Shown here one piece after another: positions 1 to 5,115 of a DNA stretch of 41,395 nt. Made by a program: the position numbers and the translations under genes. Source of the stretch: a virus. A model generated the notes under the pieces. The model was not told where the DNA came from, did not search any database, and saw nothing but the letters and a program-made list of their open reading frames with translations. Each line of letters begins with the position of its first letter. Position 1 is the first letter of the stretch. The stretch lies in the IMG/VR virus record IMGVR_UViG_3300023184_000251, positions 1-41,395 of that record. One strand, written 5' to 3'.

Positions 1-145
1 AGTTACTGGTGCTTCTGGTAACTCATCAAGCCAGAACTTGCGCAAAGACATTGAGTACATCAAGACTAGGTATCGTGTAACGCAAGTAATGAATGTGCCA
101 CAAGCAGAGAAACTAATGAGACGACTACAAGGAGGAAAGCGCTAA
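1..145 (+). CDS. 3' end of the vWA protein gene, partial copy
   Basis: Codons in frame from base 2 encode the last 47 residues of the von Willebrand A protein that is complete at 39846-41201. The stop TAA (143-145) overlaps the ATG of the next gene (TAATG). The window edge removes the 5' part, so this is a contig-end fragment and not an independent gene. Both base differences from the complete copy are silent. Confidence 0.9.
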   Translation, partial: VTGASGNSSSQNLRKDIEYIKTRYRVTQVMNVPQAEKLMRRLQGGKR

Positions 146-339
146 TGGATGAACTAATGAAAGAACTTAAGGCAATTACAAATGCTGAGGGTAATAAAAT
201 CTCTGGCGAATGGGCAAAGTTACAACTTGACCTATTGCGTCAGTCAATACCACTAGCAAATGAGATGATGGCAAGCACCAATGTCAAGGCTGTATTGTGT
301 GTTGGTCAACAGATTACTCACGAGCAATTTGATGCTGAT
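1..339. repeat. Left copy of the terminal direct repeat (contig wrap-around)
   Basis: These 339 bases match 41057-41395 base for base except for ten substitutions (positions 38, 109, 181, 183, 194, 195, 202, 203, 330 and 336). There are no indels, so identity is about 97 percent. Within the two coding regions most changes are synonymous; the exceptions are two Asn codons (Asn to Asp, Asn to Ser). The pattern fits a circular or circularly permuted phage genome whose contig ends come from two co-existing strain variants. A true divergent terminal repeat is the alternative. Confidence 0.9.
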
Positions 340-846
340 GACCATATTGAGCAGGTAGGTCCTAATCTTGAGGCTTACTCAGGAATAGGTGGTGGAGAAG
401 CAGTGGCTTGTCGTATGAAAGGTGCTATGGGCACTAAAACGGCTGACCATATGCTTGAGTTTCTTGAGAACAAGGAACTGCTGTTGTCTTTACACAATGC
501 CAGCAATTATATGTCATTGCTGATGTGTGTACAGATGAAGAAGTCATTCTTTTCTGCTATGACAACACCTGGTGGTGTAGCCATTACTATCAGTCACACT
601 GATGGTGCTGTAGATCAAGAGTTTTACTTGCCCTTTAGCGATGATATGGAGGATGAGAAGCTGTATAGGAAAGCATATGATGCTCTCACCGTCAAGCAAA
701 GGAAGATGATCACAGGCTTAGCCGAAGCACAGCAGATGCCACCTAAACTCAAGCAGGAAATGCCTGAGATTTACGAAAAGATGATGTATGTGATCAAGTC
801 CATTGGTCACGACCATTTCGCAGATCCAGACGCAGAGCAGGATTGA
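145..846 (+). CDS. Unknown protein coupled to the vWA gene (233 aa)
   Basis: I do not recognise this 233-aa protein. Its ATG overlaps the stop of the vWA gene in TAATG, and a GGAGG-like site sits just before it (131-135), so it is very likely translationally coupled to the MoxR-vWA pair. It is acidic and probably cytoplasmic: there is no signal peptide or membrane helix. It has a Gly-rich turn (SGIGGGEA, about residues 79-86), a Met-rich stretch near 122-140, and a charged C-terminus ending in DPDAEQD. Its place as last gene of the operon suggests it is a partner or substrate adaptor of the ATPase/vWA machine, but that is inference. The start of a second copy is at 41201. Confidence 0.85.
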   Translation: MDELMKELKAITNAEGNKISGEWAKLQLDLLRQSIPLANEMMASTNVKAVLCVGQQITHEQFDADDHIEQVGPNLEAYSGIGGGEAVACRMKGAMGTKTADHMLEFLENKELLLSLHNASNYMSLLMCVQMKKSFFSAMTTPGGVAITISHTDGAVDQEFYLPFSDDMEDEKLYRKAYDALTVKQRKMITGLAEAQQMPPKLKQEMPEIYEKMMYVIKSIGHDHFADPDAEQD

Positions 847-848
847 TT

Positions 849-914
849 ATGACTACTATGTCAATCAAGATAATGCTTGTACTGACCATCGTGGGATGGG
901 TAATCAGTAAGTAA
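849..914 (+). CDS. Possible 21-aa membrane peptide
   Basis: An ATG two bases after the stop of the 233-aa gene opens a 21-codon frame. It encodes a mostly hydrophobic segment (from about residue 5 to 19, rich in I, M, L, V, W) ending in Ser-Lys, with AGGA about seven bases upstream. It could be a single-span membrane peptide made from the same operon. It is too short for codon statistics, so treat it as possible only. Confidence 0.35.
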   Translation: MTTMSIKIMLVLTIVGWVISK

Positions 915-918
915 TTCG

Positions 919-986
919 CCCACCACCATCACATAGCATACGCGGGAGATGCGCCAACTCATTTACTCACGGTGCTATGTGGTGGG
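919..986 (+). other. Inverted repeat in the 847-1110 spacer
   Basis: CACATAGCA (930-938) pairs with TGCTATGTG (973-981). The flanking CCCACC (919-924) can pair with GGTGGG (981-986) if ACCATC is bulged out. The result is a long imperfect stem ahead of leader element copy 1. There is no T-run, so it does not look like an intrinsic terminator. Function unknown; possibly part of the 5' untranslated structure or a processing site. Confidence 0.45.
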
Positions 987-1024
987 ATAGGGAATACATA
1001 GCCAGGTTTAGTAATACTAACGCT

Positions 1025-1075
1025 TGCCGAGCGTCGTTCAGCCGTTCGGCAGGATTAGAGTGGGCAACCTGCCCA
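1025..1075 (+). promoter_or_regulatory. Structured leader element, copy 1
   Basis: First hairpin: TGCCGAGCG (1025-1033) pairs with CGTTCGGCA (1043-1051), nine pairs with one G-T. It contains the core GCGTCGTTC shared with three other copies at 2110, 37794 and 38549. Second hairpin: TGGGCA (1061-1066) pairs with TGCCCA (1070-1075) over loop ACC. An A/C-rich linker and a GGAG ribosome site (1101-1104) follow, then the ATG at 1111. TAATAC at 1012-1017 could be a -10 box. The element is likely a 5' UTR regulator, or a DNA operator built of GTTC direct repeats. Confidence 0.65.
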
Positions 1076-1110
1076 AGAATAACCAAACATAACCAAACAA
1101 GGAGCAAGCA

Positions 1111-1791
1111 ATGAAAACCCCATCAGCAAGTGTTAGTGAAAGGAAAGTACAGGTATCACCAGCCCATCCAGCATCGCCTAGATTTAGGCTTAGTGATCCA
1201 CCAGCCAAGACAACGCCAAAGCCAAGGGCTGCTTATGTCAAGAAGCCAAAGAAAGTACAAGCATTGGCAGACAAGGCAATCCAGTACCTGTTTGAGAACT
1301 TGGGTGAATGGGCTGTCATTGGCACATACCCAATCCCAAAGAGAAGCACAAAGGCTGGTGCTATCCAAGCAACAAAGGCAAACTATGCCAAAGTATGGTA
1401 CGCACAACAAGTGCTTGACGATGCTTTAGCAGCAGCGATTGCGTATTGCTCAACTTCATACCAAGTTGACAGTCGTATTGATTGGTCAGCCGATGGCAAA
1501 GCCCGTGAGTTGCGCTTTAAGGTTACATACATCCAAGAGCCAGGCGAATACGATAACGGTATGTGTGAGATACACGCCAAGATCGAAAGCGATAACAATT
1601 ACCGTATGGAAAGCGCCATTGCTGATATTGACGCAGAGTTAGACGGTTGGGCTCAGGCTGCTGCCGATAACGATGGCATCAACGAAGTATCGCTTATCGC
1701 AGAGCGAATGGTCAAAGCATCAGGCTTGCGCTTGGATCAAGTGTTGCCACTGGCACTTGGTGAGTGGATGAACACTCGGATATCACAATGA
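1111..1791 (+). CDS. Unknown protein (226 aa) behind leader element 1
   Basis: I do not recognise the family. The start ATG is preceded by AAGGAG at good spacing. Residues 1-50 are basic, Pro/Lys-rich and probably disordered (SPAHPASPRF, PKPRAAYVKKPKK). The rest is a folded alpha/beta-like region with aromatic and charged residues (near 60-175, including a GEWAVIGTYPIP segment and a DSRIDWSADGKARELRFKV segment) and a helical tail. There is no membrane segment. The basic N-terminus could bind nucleic acid. The next gene overlaps by ATGA, so the two are co-translated. Several other frames are open here, but only this one has a ribosome site and a protein-like composition. Confidence 0.85.
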   Translation: MKTPSASVSERKVQVSPAHPASPRFRLSDPPAKTTPKPRAAYVKKPKKVQALADKAIQYLFENLGEWAVIGTYPIPKRSTKAGAIQATKANYAKVWYAQQVLDDALAAAIAYCSTSYQVDSRIDWSADGKARELRFKVTYIQEPGEYDNGMCEIHAKIESDNNYRMESAIADIDAELDGWAQAAADNDGINEVSLIAERMVKASGLRLDQVLPLALGEWMNTRISQ

Positions 1792-1961
1792 ATATCCCAA
1801 AGGCGTTGGCAGCAATCAATGAGATAGAGAGTTGGATAGCAGCAGGTGAAACTGAAGGCTATGACGATAAGTACAACCAACTGTTCTTTCTACAGGATCT
1901 AGTGTTTGAGTTAAAGTCTGCTGTATCCAATGCGTTGACAAACCCCTTGGTTAGCGCATAG
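1788..1961 (+). CDS. Small unknown protein (57 aa)
   Basis: The ATG at 1788 overlaps the previous stop (ATGA). A GTG further upstream (1764) would add eight residues inside the preceding gene and is less likely. The product is acidic and largely helical (KALAAINEIESWIAAGETEG...), with Tyr/Phe/Leu-rich amphipathic helices. It looks like a small partner of the 226-aa protein. No family recognised. Confidence 0.7.
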   Translation: MNIPKALAAINEIESWIAAGETEGYDDKYNQLFFLQDLVFELKSAVSNALTNPLVSA

Positions 1962-1977
1962 AGATACAGAGTAAGGC

Positions 1978-2019
1978 TAGTGATGGTGGTAGTTTGTGGT
2001 TGTCCTACCACCATCATTA
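1978..2019 (+). other. 15-bp hairpin in the 1962-2188 spacer
   Basis: TAGTGATGGTGGTAG (1978-1992) pairs with CTACCACCATCATTA (2005-2019) over a 12-base loop; 14 pairs are Watson-Crick and one is G-T. There is no T-run after it, so it is not a classical intrinsic terminator. It lies immediately after the 57-aa gene and ahead of the SOS-box pair and leader copy 2. It may be a processing or stability element at the end of the upstream transcript. Confidence 0.6.
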
Positions 2020-2082
2020 CGCCCACCACAATCATTGGGCATAGCCCACCAATATCACTCGGCTTACGCTATAGCATATGTA

Positions 2083-2111
2083 CGAACAAGCGTTCGCCGA
2101 ACAAGTGTTTG
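2083..2111. promoter_or_regulatory. Two tandem LexA/SOS-box-like sites
   Basis: CGAACAAGCGTTCG (2083-2096) and CGAACAAGTGTTTG (2098-2111) both match the Gram-positive/actinobacterial LexA pattern CGAAC-RNRY-GTTYG, with one base between them. The first is a perfect dyad of the half site CGAAC. They lie about 80-105 bases before the ATG of the 81-aa gene, right beside leader copy 2. Host LexA binding there would make the gene DNA-damage responsive. A phage regulator with the same half-site is the alternative. Confidence 0.6.
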
Positions 2112-2167
2112 CCTAAGCGAGCGTCGTTCGCCCGTTCGGCAGACTTAGAGTGTCACCACAAGGTGGC
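2110..2167 (+). promoter_or_regulatory. Structured leader element, copy 2
   Basis: The shared core GCGTCGTTC-N2-CCGTTCGGCAG (2121-2142) is followed by TTAGAGTG, nearly as in copy 1. GCC (2111-2113) and GAGCG (2119-2123) can pair with CGTTCGGC (2133-2140) with a five-base bulge. The second hairpin has a different sequence from copy 1 but still pairs: GTCACC (2152-2157) with GGTGGC (2162-2167) over ACAA. That compensated change supports a functional RNA stem. The ribosome site GGAAGG (2175-2180) precedes ATG 2189. Confidence 0.65.
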
Positions 2168-2188
2168 AAGTAACGGAAGGGTAGACTA

Positions 2189-2434
2189 ATGACGGCAACG
2201 CCATTACCTATCGCAACCTTTACAAAAGTTGGCGTAGTTACTGTCGCTGGCAAGGAAAAAGCAATTTGGGGACTACAAGTCTCCATTGACGCTAATCCTG
2301 TCGCTGGTATGACGGTGAACGCTGTCAATCGCTTCGGCGCTTCACAAGTGAAAACACTTGGCGCTCAAGTCATTGACCAGCAACGCGTCAATCTTTTGAC
2401 AGGTGCGATCAGTCTCGTATTCCAAATCGCTTAG
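2189..2434 (+). CDS. Unknown small beta-rich protein (81 aa)
   Basis: The ATG follows GGAAGG at good spacing. The 81-aa product alternates hydrophobic and small polar residues in short strands (for example VGVVTVAGKEKAIWGLQVSI and GAISLVFQIA), with few charges, which suggests a compact beta fold. No signal peptide. No family recognised. It has its own leader element and SOS-like sites upstream and a strong terminator downstream, so it appears to be a monocistronic unit. Confidence 0.75.
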   Translation: MTATPLPIATFTKVGVVTVAGKEKAIWGLQVSIDANPVAGMTVNAVNRFGASQVKTLGAQVIDQQRVNLLTGAISLVFQIA

Positions 2435-2506
2435 GCGATACGGTACGAGCAAGCAATTAGAGCCTGACTTGCGCAGGGTAATCTCTAGTTGCTGTCTTAT
2501 TCACTT

Positions 2507-2554
2507 GCGCTACTCCAGTCGTTAGCAATAGCGACTGGGGTAGTGCCTTTTTTT
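2507..2554 (+). terminator. Strong intrinsic terminator after the 81-aa gene
   Basis: A 15-base stem (2507-2521 with 2532-2546, GCGCTACTCCAGTCG against its complement with two G-T pairs) with a ten-base loop is followed by seven T residues (2548-2554). It closes the accessory block before the structured region and TerL. Confidence 0.9.
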
Positions 2555-2656
2555 GTACCCCGGGGGTATAATAATAACCCTCCTCACCGGTTTGTACATA
2601 TCGATTACCTACCCATAGGTGTTTTATGGGGCCACCAATATATATTGTTTTAGTCA

Positions 2657-2672
2657 TGGTGATATATCACCA
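2657..2672. promoter_or_regulatory. 16-bp perfect palindrome
   Basis: TGGTGATATATCACCA is self-complementary over all 16 bases. The inner GATATATCAC recurs at 5087-5096, upstream of the 1565-aa gene, and GGTGATATATTAC occurs at the capsid promoter (20158-20170). It could be an operator for a dimeric regulator, or partly a promoter -10 region. Confidence 0.45.
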
Positions 2673-2834
2673 GGGGGATGGCCGCTAAAAAAGAAAAACA
2701 AAAAAGAATAAAAAAAAAGAAGCACCCAAAAGACCGAGTAATGCTCCCCCCACGCTTCGGTTCTCCAACCCAGGCCGCCGTAGCTATTCTTTCTAGCCGA
2801 CACCTGTTCTTCTTTCTATTCCCTCACTATGTGT

Positions 2835-2894
2835 GTGAGCATGGGAATCGAACTCCGTTTCCGGTCACGATTAGCCTCCCCACCCGTTGCTCAC
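2835..2894. other. 60-base unit closed by a 7-bp stem, tRNA-like on the - strand
   Basis: GTGAGCA (2835-2841) is the exact complement of TGCTCAC (2888-2894). Read on the - strand, the unit ends with TTCGATTCCCA directly before the closing stem, which recalls a tRNA T-loop followed by a 7-bp acceptor stem. At 60 bases it is too short, the T-stem does not pair properly, and I cannot fold D and anticodon arms. It is either a decayed tRNA-like element or an unrelated hairpin. Confidence 0.35.
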
Positions 2895-2930
2895 TTAACT
2901 ACTTAATGGGGTCTGGCTCTTGGAACTAGC

Positions 2931-2977
2931 TAGTGTGCTGTCTTCCCGACAGGTGTGTTTGTGAGTGTAGCACACTA
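2931..2977. other. Inverted repeat next to the - strand small gene
   Basis: TAGTGTGCT (2931-2939) is complementary to AGCACACTA (2969-2977). Inside it CTGTC (2938-2942) and GACAG (2948-2952) form an alternative hairpin that shares two bases with the outer stem. The right arm overlaps the stop codon of the 36-aa - strand gene, so it may act as that gene's transcript end, although there is no T-run. Confidence 0.45.
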
Positions 2978-3085
2978 TTCCTTGTTTGCGTCTACGTGAA
3001 GCCCTTCTTTAATTTTTTTCTTTCGCCAAGCATCGGCAGCAGCCAACGCATCGGCGAGTAGTTCTTTGTCTGTTAGTTCCTTCAT
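2975..3085 (-). CDS. Possible 36-aa - strand protein, divergent from TerL
   Basis: This is the only plausible - strand gene. It encodes 36 residues beginning MKELTDKELLADALAAADAW and ending VDANKE: a charged amphipathic helix with balanced K/E/D and Ala, unlike random translation. Its ATG is 16 bases from the TerL ATG in the opposite direction. There is no Shine-Dalgarno; TAATAT lies six bases before the ATG, as expected for a leaderless mRNA. Function unknown; perhaps a small regulator. No other evidence of translation. Confidence 0.4.
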   Translation of the reverse strand: MKELTDKELLADALAAADAWRKKKIKEGLHVDANKE

Positions 3086-3093
3086 GGTAAGAT
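3066..3093 (+). promoter_or_regulatory. Candidate leaderless promoter for TerL
   Basis: TTGTCT (3066-3071), a 16-base spacer and TAAGAT (3088-3093) form a weak sigma-70-like pair. Its expected start point falls at about 3100-3102, on the TerL ATG. No ribosome site precedes that ATG, and leaderless mRNAs are common in actinobacteria. The assignment rests on spacing alone. Confidence 0.35.
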
Positions 3094-3101
3094 ATTACTA
3101 C

Positions 3102-5063
3102 ATGAAACAAGGTAAGAGAGCCATCAGTCCGGAAGACAGGGCAATATTTTGGCAAGCACTTCAAACCGGTATGGGTCTCAAGGAATGTGCACGCATGGCT
3201 GGTATCTCCTACCAGACTGCACTGGCATGGAACTCTAAAGCAAAAGCTACAGCTGCACAATTAGACCAAGCAGAGCTTGCGGGTTTGCGCGCAGCCAAGA
3301 CCGGTGGCGGTAATGCACTGGCATTGAACAACATCAATAACAAAGACATGCCCCCTGTTGTTCCCAACGGAAGACTGTCCCCTCGCGCACAGCGTGGTAT
3401 AGAAGACTTCGACTATTTCCGGCGTGTGTACTTGGGCCGTGTGCCCTCTCCATGGCAGGTTGATGCTGCATACAAGATTGTAGAGATGTTGGATCACCCG
3501 GAGAAACAGTTCTGTGTACTCAACGTACCTCCTGGTGCCGGCAAGAGTACCCTGTTCCACGACGTAGCTGTGTGGCAGATAGTAAAGAATCGACACATAC
3601 GTGTAATGATCGGTTCAGTATCACAAACGTTGGCTAAAATGTATAGCCGTCGTATCCGCGAAACGCTCGAAAGAACCGTCCCACTAAAGCCAGACCCAGA
3701 AATGGTGAAGCGTGGACTAGCTGTTGATGCAGAAGCGTGCCTTGCTATTGACTATGGAAGGTTTAAACCACAGAATTTAGGCGCTTTGTGGCGTGCAGAA
3801 GAGTTTGTTGTTGACCAATATGCGGGAGAAGGGCTAGATAACAAGGAACCAACCGTGTCTGCGTACGGTATTGAGTCAGAATTCATTGGTCACCGTGCAG
3901 ATCTGTGCCTATTTGACGACGTAGCCAGCACAGAAAACTCAAAAGAGTCTGTAGGTAGGGACAAACTGCTTGAAAGATGGGATGCAATGGCAGAAGCCCG
4001 TGTAGATCCGGGTGGTTTGCTTGCAGTTATTGGCCAAAGGCTGAGTCCGTTGGACCTTTACGCACATTGTTTGTCCAAAGTGTCGTATGACGCAGAGGAA
4101 GACGAGTCATACACCGGTGAAGACGTTAAAGAACTTGGAAATGAAGAGCCAATTAAGTCGCACAAGTACCATCACCTTATTTACAAAGCGTACTACGAAG
4201 AATTGGACACCGGACCAGCGTCAAGGAAGATGACAGCACCGGCTTGGCCGGAAGGACCACTACTCGAGCCGTTCCGTTTGTCATGGAAAGATCTTTCGTA
4301 CGTCAAACACAACAGTCCAAAGAAGTTCCGAGTTGTTTATCAGCAAGAAGACCTTGCCGACGGTCACTATCTGATCGAACGTGTGTGGGCAACTGGTGGA
4401 ATGGGACCAGATGGAGTTCTGTACCCGGGCTGCATCGACAAAGATCGCCAACCGGGACACATCCCGCACAACTTGGCTCCACCAATTATCAGCATCGCCA
4501 CTGTCGACCCTAGCCCTACTGAGTTTTGGGGTATACAGTGGTGGTTGTACCAACCAGAAACAAATCTTAGGTACCTGGTTGATCTAGCGCGCGTCAAATT
4601 GACCGCAGAGGAGTTACTTGGTTATGACACCGGTTCCAGAGAATATTCGGGCGTTATGGAAGAGTGGCAAAATCGCGCGATGGAAATGGGCTATCCGATA
4701 TCGCACTGGATTGTGGAAGTAAATGCTGCGCAAAGGTTTCTCCTCGCTCATGACTTCGTACGAAAGTGGCAGGCGCTACATTCGGTCAGTGTCATCGCAC
4801 ACACCACGTCACGCAACAAGCTGGATGAGAGTCTAGGCATCGAAGCCCTTCTCCCGCCACTTTGGAGGACGGGGCAAGTAAGACTTCCAACTATGTCGGG
4901 CAGTTGGAAAACGCTTTCTCTTGTTGATGAGATGTCATCTTGGACAAGAGGCAAGAAGCATGGCACCGACTTGGTGATGGCTCACTGGTTTGCCGAGCTT
5001 CATGTTCCGCAAATGATTCAACCAGTACTACCACCAAAGTTGTGGCGTCCAAGCTGGATTTAA
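3102..5063 (+). CDS. terL: Terminase large subunit with N-terminal HTH
   Basis: This is the DNA-packaging motor and headful/cos nuclease, 653 aa from ATG 3102; a TTG at 3066 in the same frame would add 12 unlikely residues. Residues about 8-50 form a helix-turn-helix-like segment (GLKECARMAGISYQTALAW) of the sort usually found in small terminases. The ATPase shows Walker A PPGAGKST (143-150) and a Walker B-like LCLFDD (268-273), where Asp stands in the usual Glu place. A C-terminal RNase-H-like nuclease is suggested by D469 (ATVDPS), E539 (IVEVN) and D623 (GTDLVMA). No separate small subunit is seen nearby, so the HTH may do that job. Confidence 0.9.
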   Translation: MKQGKRAISPEDRAIFWQALQTGMGLKECARMAGISYQTALAWNSKAKATAAQLDQAELAGLRAAKTGGGNALALNNINNKDMPPVVPNGRLSPRAQRGIEDFDYFRRVYLGRVPSPWQVDAAYKIVEMLDHPEKQFCVLNVPPGAGKSTLFHDVAVWQIVKNRHIRVMIGSVSQTLAKMYSRRIRETLERTVPLKPDPEMVKRGLAVDAEACLAIDYGRFKPQNLGALWRAEEFVVDQYAGEGLDNKEPTVSAYGIESEFIGHRADLCLFDDVASTENSKESVGRDKLLERWDAMAEARVDPGGLLAVIGQRLSPLDLYAHCLSKVSYDAEEDESYTGEDVKELGNEEPIKSHKYHHLIYKAYYEELDTGPASRKMTAPAWPEGPLLEPFRLSWKDLSYVKHNSPKKFRVVYQQEDLADGHYLIERVWATGGMGPDGVLYPGCIDKDRQPGHIPHNLAPPIISIATVDPSPTEFWGIQWWLYQPETNLRYLVDLARVKLTAEELLGYDTGSREYSGVMEEWQNRAMEMGYPISHWIVEVNAAQRFLLAHDFVRKWQALHSVSVIAHTTSRNKLDESLGIEALLPPLWRTGQVRLPTMSGSWKTLSLVDEMSSWTRGKKHGTDLVMAHWFAELHVPQMIQPVLPPKLWRPSWI

Positions 5064-5068
5064 TTTTG

Positions 5069-5077
5069 TGGTACTAT
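5069..5077 (+). promoter_or_regulatory. Candidate extended -10 promoter for the virion operon
   Basis: TGG-TACTAT is an extended -10 motif six bases after the TerL stop, in the 52-base gap before the 1565-aa gene. No good -35 is visible. GATATATCAC (5087-5096), half of the palindrome at 2657, lies just downstream. The ribosome site AGGACG (5103-5108) precedes ATG 5116. Confidence 0.35.
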
Positions 5078-5115
5078 GTCGTTACAGATATATCACGAGA
5101 TTAGGACGAATGTAG

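Larger units (their letters stand above)
2555..3101. other. Structured, nearly gene-free region before TerL
   Basis: This 547-base stretch has no convincing + strand gene. It holds a 16-bp perfect palindrome (2657-2672), a 60-base unit closed by a 7-bp stem (2835-2894), a second inverted repeat (2931-2977), an A-rich run (2690-2710), and one likely small - strand gene (2975-3085). Its place just ahead of the terminase gene suggests a packaging (cos/pac) site or replication origin. This is inference from position and structure only. Confidence 0.5.

Noticed and set aside
1130-1642. Alternative frames within the 226-aa gene
   Set aside because: No ribosome sites, unlikely composition, and full overlap with the better-supported frame.
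2457-2657. 66-aa - strand frame with a TATATC box before its ATG
   Set aside because: Its second half is the antisense of the strong terminator and of the end of the 81-aa unit. No ribosome site. The first half is protein-like, but not enough to call.
2835-2894. Functional tRNA gene on the - strand
   Set aside because: Acceptor-like stem and T-loop-like sequence only; 60 bases, no valid T-stem, D arm or anticodon arm.
2678-2929. 83-aa + strand frame after AGGGGG with a Lys-rich start
   Set aside because: The first ~20 residues look plausible, but the rest runs through the inverted repeats and has an improbable composition (runs of Phe, scattered Cys). Not listed as a gene, though a short real protein that ends in an unrecognised way cannot be excluded.
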